A DNA stretch of 64,000 nt, taken from the NCBI GenBank assembly GCA_902805735.1, contig CADCTW010000230.1:1-64000 (forward strand), in the 5' to 3' direction. This document shows positions 51,217 through 58,788 of the stretch, in pieces. The notes below the pieces were generated by a model. It saw nothing but the letters and a program-made list of their open reading frames with translations, searched no databases and was not told the DNA's origin. Every line of letters begins with the position of its first letter. Within the stretch, counting starts at the first letter, position 1. The DNA is from an uncultured Gemmatimonadota bacterium (GTDB taxonomy: Bacteria > Gemmatimonadota > Gemmatimonadetes > Longimicrobiales > Longimicrobiaceae). Made by a program: the position numbers and the translations under genes.

Positions 51217-52509
51217 TCACTCGCCGGTGAGCGCGTAGGTGAGGTAGTCCACCTGCCCGGTGAGCCCGGTAAGGTGGATGTCCTTGGTGGAGTTGCCGCG
51301 GTAGCACAGGTACCCCTCCGCCGGGCTGAGCGCCACGAACACGTCCGTCACGTCCTCCTGGTCCGCGCGGATGTAGTGCGGCCCCTCGCTCACCGGCTCG
51401 TCGTCCACCTTGGACTGCTTCCGCTCCAGCTTCACGCCGTCCCTGCGCCACTGGTCCAGCTGGGCGAGGGCCTGGTTGGTGGTTCCCTTCTGGAAGCGGG
51501 GGTCCCGCTGCCACGCGTCTACCCTGTGGCGGGTGACGTCCTGCACCGTGGCCATGTAGCGGTCGATGACGTCCTTCCCCGGCAGGTGGTGCGAGTACTC
51601 GATCAGGTCCACGCTCACCGCCACGCTCTTGGGCCTGGTGGCGTTCACGAAGTCGGGGCTGGACGATGTGCGGGAGCTCCCGTGGTGGGGCGCCTGCAGG
51701 GTCACCAGGCCGCTGATCAGCGCGCCGCGGTTCGCCACCAGGAACCGCTCGGTGGAGACGGTTGCGTCGCCGCACAGCAGCGCCTTCTCGGTGCCGAGCT
51801 GCAGCAGCGTCACCAGGCTTCCCGCGTTCCTCCCCCCCGCGTCCGACTGGTCGTCCGTCGCCTTGGCGACGCCCCCCGCGATGATCTTGACGCTCCAGGC
51901 CCGCTTCTTGGACGCGGTGGTCCCCCACGCCACCTCCAGCACTCCCGTGTTGAGCGGGGTGTCGGCGTACGGCTTGTCCGTGGCGCCCCAGTTCCACGTC
52001 CGCACGCCGGAGGCGGTCGCGTTGAGGAGCACCAGGTGGAGCCGCTTCACCCCCAGCCGGTTGTAGATGGTGTCGCTGGCGCCGGACTTGGCGTACGCCG
52101 CCAGGGGCGAGTTGACGTCCTTGGAGCCGAAGCTGAAGTAGACGTCGTTCACCGGGATGGTGGCGGTGGTCTGCGCCTCGACTTTGACGCCGTCCAGGGT
52201 GGTGGCCTCGATCTTCGCGCCCAGGAGCATGCCGGCGATCTGGTTGCAGTGGTCCAGGTCCGGATGCGTGAGGATCAGGGCGTCCAGGCCGCCGCGCTTC
52301 GCGACGCCGTCGTCCGAGCGCAGCATCATGTGCGCGCGCAGCCACGCGGTGTCGCTCAACCCGCCCGTGGAGCCGCAGTCCACCAGGATGCGCTTGCCGT
52401 CCGGGCAGGAGATCAGCACGCAGTCGCCCTGGCCCATGAAGAGGAAGGTGATGCGGATCTCCTCGGCCGGGTCCGGCTTGTCCTCGGTCACGTCCATCAT
52501 CTCGGACAT
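51217..52509 (-). CDS. ComEC/Rec2-like metallo-beta-lactamase-fold hydrolase
   Basis: 430 residues. FLFMGQGDCVLISCPDGKRI then LVDCGS, the HxDxDH motif at residues 82-87 (THPDLDHCNQI), CGDATVS, and the late LQAPHHGSSRTSS: the set of metal ligands seen in the ComEC C-terminal domain and stand-alone relatives. Likely a metal-dependent phosphodiesterase/nuclease, or a regulator of a nucleotide or polymer. No signal peptide. ATG 52509 has AGGAG 7-8 nt upstream, the best ribosome-binding site in the island. First gene of the operon. Confidence 0.8.
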   Translation of the reverse strand: MSEMMDVTEDKPDPAEEIRITFLFMGQGDCVLISCPDGKRILVDCGSTGGLSDTAWLRAHMMLRSDDGVAKRGGLDALILTHPDLDHCNQIAGMLLGAKIEATTLDGVKVEAQTTATIPVNDVYFSFGSKDVNSPLAAYAKSGASDTIYNRLGVKRLHLVLLNATASGVRTWNWGATDKPYADTPLNTGVLEVAWGTTASKKRAWSVKIIAGGVAKATDDQSDAGGRNAGSLVTLLQLGTEKALLCGDATVSTERFLVANRGALISGLVTLQAPHHGSSRTSSSPDFVNATRPKSVAVSVDLIEYSHHLPGKDVIDRYMATVQDVTRHRVDAWQRDPRFQKGTTNQALAQLDQWRRDGVKLERKQSKVDDEPVSEGPHYIRADQEDVTDVFVALSPAEGYLCYRGNSTKDIHLTGLTGQVDYLTYALTGE

Positions 52510-53174
52510 GCGGTCACTCCTGCGGGGTCGGGGCGGTGAGGCGCGCGAGGCGGGGGGGAGCGGCGGTCGCGCGCCCCGGCGGAGGCAGAGGAGCCCGTCC
52601 GCGCGGCGGGCGGGCGGAGCCCGGGGCGCGAGCAGCCTCGGCGCGCGTGACACCGTGCGGGAGCACGCACCTCCACACGTCCTCCGCGCCCGCGTCCCGG
52701 GTGGCGCGCAGGCGCCGCGCGGCGGCGGTGGAGAGCGACAGCGGCGTGCGGAGGTCGTACGCCGAGAGTGGGGAGAGAGATACCACGCCCGATGCCCTGC
52801 ACGTCGGTGGCGCGACGGCGGCCGGGGTGCGCGGAGCGGCGGGTGCCGGGACGATTGCGGACAGGGTGCGGACGGGATGCGGTGGGCAGGGTACTGCCGC
52901 GGGTGCCTCGGCGCACGATAGGCGCTGTTCCCTGATCCCGCAAGTTTGTAAGCAGGATGGCCGGATTGACCGCGCGGCGCGGGTGCGGGTAACTCGCGGC
53001 GGGGCACTGGCGTGGGGGCGTGCCGGGAAACACGCGGCTGCCGCTCGGAAGTCGCCAGGATTGCCACGAATGCGTCGGGCGGGAGCCGCGCCGTCTGGAA
53101 TACGCGGGGCGCGGGCGGTATCTTGCCGCGCAGCCGGCGGCATCCAATCCCTTTGTGCACGAGCCCGTTTCCCC
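52510..53174. other. 665-bp spacer between the island and xseB
   Basis: No credible gene on either strand. It must contain the promoter of the minus-strand island and the start region for xseB; TTGACC at 52966 on the plus strand has no good -10. A few GC-rich inverted repeats occur, but no dispersed-repeat copy was recognised, unlike the other island edge. Confidence 0.5.
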
Positions 53175-53426
53175 ATGAAGCAGCCTTCCCCCGCGACAGG
53201 GGCCGTCCCCACCTTCGAGGCCGCGCTGGAGCGGCTCACCGAGATCGTCTCGCGCATCGAGGGCGAGCCGCTGGAGCTGGAGGAGTCACTCGCCCTTTTC
53301 GAGGAAGGGGTGGGCCTGCTGCGCGAGATGGAGGGGGTGCTGGACGGGGCGGAGGGGCGCATCCACCAGCTCATGGACGACGGCGCGGGCGGGCACCGCT
53401 TCGCCGACTTCGCCGGCGAGCCGTGA
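53175..53426 (+). CDS. xseB: Exodeoxyribonuclease VII small subunit
   Basis: 83 residues. FEAALERLTEIVSRIEGEPL and LEESLALFEEGVGLLREME are the two-helix XseB signature. Normal length. It binds XseA, whose gene is 16 kb upstream beyond the island. GTGA overlap with ispA. Confidence 0.94.
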   Translation: MKQPSPATGAVPTFEAALERLTEIVSRIEGEPLELEESLALFEEGVGLLREMEGVLDGAEGRIHQLMDDGAGGHRFADFAGEP

Positions 53427-54355
53427 GCGCACCCGGCACGCACCCGCCGGCGGGGGCCGGGCTCCACGACTTCCTGCGCCGCGAGCGCGAGCGGGTGGAC
53501 GCGGCGCTCCTCCGCCTCACCGATCGGCTGGCGGCGGACGCGGCGCCGGGGCTGCGCGAGCCCATCGCGTACGCGCTCGCCACCCCGGGCAAGCGCCTGC
53601 GCCCCACCCTGTGCGTGGCGGCCTGGCGCGTCGCGCGCGGCGAGCCCGTGCCCGGGGCCGTGTACCGCCTGGCCTGCGCGGTGGAGATCGTCCACACCTA
53701 CTCGCTGGTGCACGACGACCTCCCCTCCATGGACGACGACGCCCTGCGCCGCGGGCGCGCCACCGTGCACACCGTCTTCGGCGTGGGGCGCGCCACGCTG
53801 GCCGGCGCGGCGCTGATCCCCGCCGCCATGCGCGCGCTGGACGCCGCGGCCGCCGAGCTGGGCCTCCCCGCGGAGCGCCGCGGGCGGCTGGTGGCGGAGC
53901 TGTGCCGCGCCTCCGGCGCGCTGGGAATGGTGGGCGGCCAGCTCCAGGACCTGCAGAGCGAGGCCCGCCCCACCGGCGCCGAGGCGCTGGAGAGCATCCA
54001 CCGGCGCAAGACGGGCGCGCTGCTGGCCGCGTCGCTGCGCGTGGGCGCCCTGGCCGCCGGCGCGAACGAGGCCACGGTGGCCGCCCTGACGGTCTACGGC
54101 GAGGACCTGGGCCTCGCCTTCCAGATCGTGGACGACGTGCTCGACGTCACCGCCAGCGCCGAGGCGCTGGGCAAGACCGCGGGCAAGGACGAATCCGCGC
54201 GCAAAGCCACCTATCCCGCCCTCTATGGCCTGGATGGCGCCCGCGCCCTCGCTGCCCGCCGCGTGGACGAGGCCCTCGCCGCGCTGCACGGTGCCGGCAT
54301 CGCCTCCCCGGAGCTGGAAGCCCTCGCGCGGTTCGTGCTGGAGCGGCGGAACTGA
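53423..54355 (+). CDS. ispA: Short-chain (farnesyl/geranylgeranyl) diphosphate synthase
   Basis: 310 residues. First aspartate-rich motif VHDDLPSMDDD with the bacterial two-residue insertion, GKRLRPTLC before it, MVGGQLQDLQSE, and the second motif FQIVDDVLDVT. Condenses IPP with allylic diphosphates to make the precursor of quinones and polyprenols. GTG start overlaps the xseB stop. An extra N-terminal stretch (APGTHPPAGAGLHDFL) is variable in the family. Confidence 0.93.
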   Translation: MSAPGTHPPAGAGLHDFLRRERERVDAALLRLTDRLAADAAPGLREPIAYALATPGKRLRPTLCVAAWRVARGEPVPGAVYRLACAVEIVHTYSLVHDDLPSMDDDALRRGRATVHTVFGVGRATLAGAALIPAAMRALDAAAAELGLPAERRGRLVAELCRASGALGMVGGQLQDLQSEARPTGAEALESIHRRKTGALLAASLRVGALAAGANEATVAALTVYGEDLGLAFQIVDDVLDVTASAEALGKTAGKDESARKATYPALYGLDGARALAARRVDEALAALHGAGIASPELEALARFVLERRN

Positions 54356-54358
54356 AGA

Positions 54359-54388
54359 GGAGGCACGGGACCAATCTCCGTGCCTCCC
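54359..54388. repeat. Degenerate CACAGAGG-type hairpin after ispA
   Basis: GGAGGCACGG-GACCAATCT-CCGTGCCTCC: a perfect 10-bp stem directly after the ispA stop, built from the same GGAGGCACGG core as the dispersed repeat. The rest of the 54389-54757 spacer shows a loose inverted pair (GATCTACTG near 54418 and GTAGATC near 54476) but no gene. Confidence 0.65.
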
Positions 54389-54757
54389 CTGAATCCGCAC
54401 CGTGGCGCGGAGCGAAGGATCTACTGTCGGTGCCCTGGAAAGCGGCTCGTCGCTCCGGCCCCTTGCCGGGCGAGAGTAGATCATTCATTCGCCGCCGGAG
54501 TGTGGAGCGCGGGGCGAGGAACGGAGCGGCGGCTCTCCCAGGACGACAAGAAGTAGATCCGCCCGGATCACGGGATGCACAGCAGTTTCGTTAAACGGTA
54601 TGGGGCGATCACGGCCGCCTCCCCGGGCTTGGGGGTGCGCAGCGATGGGCGAGCATGGCCAGCCGGCTAGTGTTGCGCCGGCCTATGAGATGGGAAGGAA
54701 GGAGCCCTCGCGACACGGGGCCGAAACCCTTCGCCTGGACCCCACACTGGATCGGGC

Positions 54758-55234
54758 TCAGCGGTCCAGGCTTCCGAACCGCACGTGGTTGAAGTTGAAC
54801 ACGTCGGCCCCGGACGATGCAAGCCGACCATAGAGAGGAAGATCGTCGGTGAGCACGGCAACACGGTCGCGTGCGGCGTGCGCGACCGCGGTATCGGTCA
54901 GGCCGAGCTGCAGGTAGACTGGTTCGGAGGCGAGCGTCGCACTCGGGTAGTAACGTTCGTCTGACTGGACGATGAGGCCAGCAAGCACGGCGAGTGCCCT
55001 GCCGCGAAGTGGCTCCGCGAGCTGTCCTGCGAGGTTGCTCGTCTCGGTCATCACGTGCGGAGTGGTCACGAGCAACTCGAATTCGTTCACGAACTCCGCG
55101 AGGAGCTCGAAGTCTGCTCGGGTATACGCGCGCGTTCGGTTGAACCGGTCAATCTGCCGCGGGTCGGCCATGCCGACCACCAGCAGGACCAGGAGGTTGG
55201 TGTCCACCAGCAGGGCTTTGCGCGCCGCTGGCAT
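54758..55234 (-). CDS. PIN-domain protein (putative RNase toxin)
   Basis: 158 residues. LLVDTNLLVLLVVG holds the first catalytic Asp, FNRTRAYTRADFELL follows, TETSNLAGQ supplies the second acidic residue, and LTDTAVAHAARDRVAVLTDD the last two. This is a PIN ribonuclease fold. It overlaps the partner gene by one nt (TGATG) and is opposite to the flanking ispA and dxs. Whether it is a toxin of a toxin-antitoxin pair or a solitary processing nuclease is open. Confidence 0.75.
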   Translation of the reverse strand: MPAARKALLVDTNLLVLLVVGMADPRQIDRFNRTRAYTRADFELLAEFVNEFELLVTTPHVMTETSNLAGQLAEPLRGRALAVLAGLIVQSDERYYPSATLASEPVYLQLGLTDTAVAHAARDRVAVLTDDLPLYGRLASSGADVFNFNHVRFGSLDR

Positions 55235-55524
55235 CACGCAACTTCCCTCATCTTCATACCGTGAACCGTGCCCGTCTCGGCTTCGACCCTGAACACCTTG
55301 TATACGCGCGGGAGCTTCTGCAGTTCACCCGTACCTGTGGAGAGCAGCAGAGACCCTTTGTTTTCCCTGACTGCCGGCTCCACCCAGCCCAGCGTGATGT
55401 TCCAGACCTGTTCGTCGCTCGACAGCTCGACTTCCTCCACTCGGAGGTGCCGAAGCTCCTCGTCGGGGAAGAGCTGACGCGCGTACGCGGTGGCGGCCTC
55501 TACCGCCTGCTTTACGTCGATCAT
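55234..55524 (-). CDS. Small partner protein of the PIN-domain gene (96 aa)
   Basis: 96 residues starting MIDVKQAVEAATAYARQLFP. Helix-strand sequence with EEVELSSDEQVWNITLGWVE and LQKLPRVYKVFRVEAETG, which reads as a small antiparallel beta-sheet protein. No DNA-binding helix-turn-helix or ribbon-helix-helix is obvious, so a standard antitoxin assignment is weak. The gene order (small protein first, PIN second, overlapping) is antitoxin-like. Confidence 0.62.
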   Translation of the reverse strand: MIDVKQAVEAATAYARQLFPDEELRHLRVEEVELSSDEQVWNITLGWVEPAVRENKGSLLLSTGTGELQKLPRVYKVFRVEAETGTVHGMKMREVA

Positions 55525-55629
55525 AGAGCTTCGTGGTGTAGGGTGGGCGAGGGCTCCACGATATCGCAGAATCCACACCGGGACCAGTATGCCCGTGGCG
55601 CACTGGCGCGGATGGGAGCGGGGCTGGAG

Positions 55630-55658
55630 TTGACGCGCGGCTTCGCACTTTGTATTGT
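55630..55658 (+). promoter_or_regulatory. Putative sigma-70 promoter upstream of dxs
   Basis: TTGACG (55630-55635), 17-nt spacer, TATTGT (55653-55658). Located between the divergent small partner gene and dxs. Confidence 0.5.
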
Positions 55659-55716
55659 AAAGCGGAGGAGGCGCGCAACACGGCCGGCCTTGTGGCGCCG
55701 CGTGGGTGTGCAAAGG

Positions 55717-55745
55717 TTGGTTGAGCGCGGCTCACCGTCTAGATT
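55717..55745 (+). promoter_or_regulatory. Second putative promoter upstream of dxs
   Basis: TTGGTT (55717-55722), 17-nt spacer, TAGATT (55740-55745), about 50 nt before the dxs start. The -10 is identical to that of the infC promoter at 26046. Confidence 0.5.
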
Positions 55746-55793
55746 GTAGCGCTTGCGAGTGGACGCCCATTGAGATCGGAAGGAAGGAGCGCC

Positions 55794-57731
55794 GTGGCAC
55801 TTCTCGACAGAGTCAAATCCCCCGCGGACGTGCGCGCACTCCCGGCCGAGGAGCTTCCCGCCCTCTGCCAGGAGGTGCGCGACCGTGTGATCGACGTGGT
55901 GGCCGCCCACAAGGGCGCGCACTTCGGCTCCAACCTGGGCTCGGTTGAGCTCACGGTGGCGCTGCACCGCGCCTTCGACACCCCGCGCGACCAGCTCATC
56001 TGGGACGTGGGGCACCAGGCGTACCCGCACAAGATCCTGACGGGGCGCAACGACGCCATGCCCAGCATCCGCAAGCGCAACGGGCTTTCCGGCTTCCTGC
56101 GCCGCGACGAGAGCGAGTACGACGTCTTCGGCGCGGGGCACGCCGCCACCTCCATCTCGGCCGCCGTGGGGATCGCCGCCGCGCGCGACCTGCGCGGCGA
56201 CGACTACGAGGCGATCGCCGTGATCGGCGACGGCTCCATGACGTGCGGGCTGGCGTACGAGGCGCTCAACAACGCCGGGCACACGGACCGGGACCTGATC
56301 GTCGTCCTCAACGACAACCAGATGTCCATCTCCCCCAACGTGGGGGCGCTCCACAAGTACCTGGGCGTGCACAAGCGGATCACCGAGGTGCGCACCTCGC
56401 CCCTCTACAACCGCATCCGCAGCGAGGTGAAGCGGCTGGTGCACGCGGCGCCCCGCATGGGCACGCTGGGCGAGATGGTGGAGCACTTCGCCGTGCGCGC
56501 GGACGACGCCTTCAAGGGGATGTTCGTGCCGGGGATGCTCTTCGAGGAGCTGGGGTTCCGCTACGTCGGGCCGGTGGACGGGCACGACGTGGAGCAGCTC
56601 GTGGACACCTTCCAGCAGGTGCGGAAGATGACGGGCCCGCGGCTGGTGCACGTGCTCACCACCAAGGGGAAGGGCTTCGCGCCCGCCGAGGCGGACCAGG
56701 TGAAGTGGCACGCGCAGGGCGGCTTCGACCGCACCACCGGCGCGCCGCTCAAGGTGGCCGCCGCGGGGCTCCCCCGCTGGCAGAACGTCTTCGGCCAGGC
56801 GCTCACCGAGCTCGCCACGGAAGACCGGGACGTGGTGGCGATCACGGCCGCCATGTCCACCGGCACGGGCACGGACATCTTCGAGAAGTCGCACCCGGAG
56901 CGCTTCTTCGACGTGGGGATCGCCGAGGGGCACGCCGTGACCTTCGCCGCCGGGCTGGCGACGCAGGGAATCAAGCCGTTCGTCGCCATCTACTCCACCT
57001 TCTTGCAGCGTGCCTACGACTCCATCATCCACGACGTCGCGCTGCAGGACCTGCAGGTGTGCTTCGTGATGGACCGCGCGGGGATCGCGGGCGACGACGG
57101 GCAGACGCACCACGGCGGGCTGGACATCGCCTACATGCTCGCCGTACCGGGGATGACGGTTGCGGCGCCGCACGACGCGGACGAGCTGATCGGGCTGCTG
57201 AAGCTGGCGCTGGAGTGGAAGCACGGCCCGTTCGCCATCCGCATCCCCCGCGACACGGTGCCCGCCCTGCCGCGCCCCGTCGCCGAGATCGAAGCGACCC
57301 CGCACGGCACCTGGGAGACGCTGCGCGCGGGGAGGGAGGTGGCGATCCTGGCCGTGGGGACGATGGTGGCCCCCGCGCTGGCCGCCGCCGAGATGCTGCA
57401 GCGCGAGGGGATCTCGGCCACCGTCGTCAACGCGCGCTTCGTGAAGCCGCTGGACGAGCGCACGCTGGAGCGCCTCTTCCCCGCGCACGAGCAGCTCCTG
57501 ACGGTGGAGGAGGGGACGGTGGTGAACGGCTTCGGCACTTTCGTGCGCGGGTACGTGGCGGAGCGCTGGCCGGGGGTGCGGGCCGCCTCCATGGGGCTTC
57601 CCGACCGCTTCGTGGAGCACGGCGAGCGCGCGGAGCTGCTGGGCGAGCTGGGGCTGACGGCGGAGGGGATCGCGGCGCAGGCGCGCGAGCTGGCGGGCAA
57701 GCCGCTGCGGAAGCTGCTTGAAACGGCCTGA
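55794..57731 (+). CDS. dxs: 1-deoxy-D-xylulose-5-phosphate synthase
   Basis: 645 residues. Thiamine-diphosphate motif GDGSMTCGLAYEALNNAG to VLNDNQMSI, transketolase pyrimidine domain with DVGIAEGHAVTFAAGLA (catalytic Glu) and DRAGIAGDDGQTHHG. First enzyme of the non-mevalonate isoprenoid pathway: pyruvate plus glyceraldehyde 3-phosphate. The GTG at 55794 is preferred over the upstream frame start because AGGAAGGAG lies 5 nt before it. It feeds IspA. The stop overlaps nadK. Confidence 0.95.
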   Translation: MALLDRVKSPADVRALPAEELPALCQEVRDRVIDVVAAHKGAHFGSNLGSVELTVALHRAFDTPRDQLIWDVGHQAYPHKILTGRNDAMPSIRKRNGLSGFLRRDESEYDVFGAGHAATSISAAVGIAAARDLRGDDYEAIAVIGDGSMTCGLAYEALNNAGHTDRDLIVVLNDNQMSISPNVGALHKYLGVHKRITEVRTSPLYNRIRSEVKRLVHAAPRMGTLGEMVEHFAVRADDAFKGMFVPGMLFEELGFRYVGPVDGHDVEQLVDTFQQVRKMTGPRLVHVLTTKGKGFAPAEADQVKWHAQGGFDRTTGAPLKVAAAGLPRWQNVFGQALTELATEDRDVVAITAAMSTGTGTDIFEKSHPERFFDVGIAEGHAVTFAAGLATQGIKPFVAIYSTFLQRAYDSIIHDVALQDLQVCFVMDRAGIAGDDGQTHHGGLDIAYMLAVPGMTVAAPHDADELIGLLKLALEWKHGPFAIRIPRDTVPALPRPVAEIEATPHGTWETLRAGREVAILAVGTMVAPALAAAEMLQREGISATVVNARFVKPLDERTLERLFPAHEQLLTVEEGTVVNGFGTFVRGYVAERWPGVRAASMGLPDRFVEHGERAELLGELGLTAEGIAAQARELAGKPLRKLLETA

Positions 57732-58611
57732 CGGCGCGGGGCCGCGGCGCCTGGGCGTCGTCGGCCATCCTCGCTACGCCCTGTTCGGGGCCGCCCTGGC
57801 CCGCCTCCTCGGGTTCGCCGCGGAGCGCGGGCTGGAGCTGTTCCTGGAAGAGGACCTGCTGGAGGTGGCCCCCGACGCGCCCCTCCTGACCCCCGACATC
57901 GTCCCCACCCTGGACGTGCTCCTCACCCTGGGCGGCGACGGCACGCTGCTGCGCGGCGCCCGGCTGGTGGCGCGCGACGCGGTTCCGGTGCTGGGGATCA
58001 ACCTGGGGCACCTGGGGTTCCTGACCACGGCCCCGCCCTCGGAGCTGGAGCCGGCGCTGGAGCGGTGGCTGGGCGGCGACTTCGAGCTGGACCGGCGCAT
58101 GGCGCTGGCGATCCGCTCCGTAGCGCCGGACGGCGGCACGGGCGGCGAGTACCTGGCGCTCAACGACGCCGTGCTGCACAAGGGCGGCTCGGCGCGCGTG
58201 ATCCGGCTCAAGGTGACGGCGCTGCGCGAGGAGGTGGGAAGCTACAGCGCGGACGGGATCATCCTGGCCACCCCCACCGGCTCCACCGCCTACTCCCTCT
58301 CGGCCGGCGGCCCCATCGTCCACCCGGACGTGGACTGCATCATCGCCACCCCCATCTCGCCGCACACCCTGAGCGTGCGCCCCCTCGTGCTCCCCGCCGA
58401 GGAGATGCTGACGGTGGAGGTGCTCACGCCCAGCGAGGAGCTGATCCTGACCATCGACGGCCAGGAGAGCGAGCGGCTGACCCCCGGCGCGCGCGTCGTG
58501 GTCTCCCGCGCCGGGCACCGCGTGTGCCTGGTGCGCTTCCCCGAGCGCACCTTCTTTTCCACCCTGCGCCGCAAGCTGCGCTGGGGGGATCTGGAGGAGC
58601 GCGAAAGATAG
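57718..58611 (+). CDS. nadK: NAD kinase
   Basis: 297 residues. LLTLGGDGTLLRGARL (GGDGT), GINLGHLGFLT, the NE/D-type substrate site LALNDAVLHKG, and ATPTGSTAYSLSAGGPIVHP. Phosphorylates NAD to NADP. TTG start at 57718 inside the end of dxs, with GGAAG 4 nt upstream, so the two are coupled. Normal length. Confidence 0.94.
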   Translation: MKRPDGAGPRRLGVVGHPRYALFGAALARLLGFAAERGLELFLEEDLLEVAPDAPLLTPDIVPTLDVLLTLGGDGTLLRGARLVARDAVPVLGINLGHLGFLTTAPPSELEPALERWLGGDFELDRRMALAIRSVAPDGGTGGEYLALNDAVLHKGGSARVIRLKVTALREEVGSYSADGIILATPTGSTAYSLSAGGPIVHPDVDCIIATPISPHTLSVRPLVLPAEEMLTVEVLTPSEELILTIDGQESERLTPGARVVVSRAGHRVCLVRFPERTFFSTLRRKLRWGDLEERER

Positions 58612-58614
58612 GGG

Positions 58615-58677
58615 CTCACACAGAGACACAGAGGCACAGAGATCAGTTCATCTCTGTGCCTCTGTGTCTCTGTGTGG
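58615..58677. repeat. Dispersed CACAGAGG-type repeat as near-perfect 27-bp hairpin
   Basis: CTCACACAGAGACACAGAGG, CACAGAGAT, loop CAGTTC, ATCTCTGTGCCTCTGTGTCT and CTGTGTG. The best-preserved inverted pair of the family in this window. It begins 4 nt after the nadK stop. Confidence 0.9.
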
Positions 58678-58788
58678 CATCAACAACCTTTCAGCGCAAG
58701 CCGCATTCGGTTATTGTTCGGGTGAACGGGATGGTGTCTCACGGGTACACACCGTGCTAGTTTGGAGGCACCCTCAAGTCTGATCCGG

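Noticed and set aside
52510-53174. Plus-strand frame running into xseB
   Set aside because: The upstream part is Arg/Ala/Gly shadow sequence; xseB homology begins at the ATG 53175.
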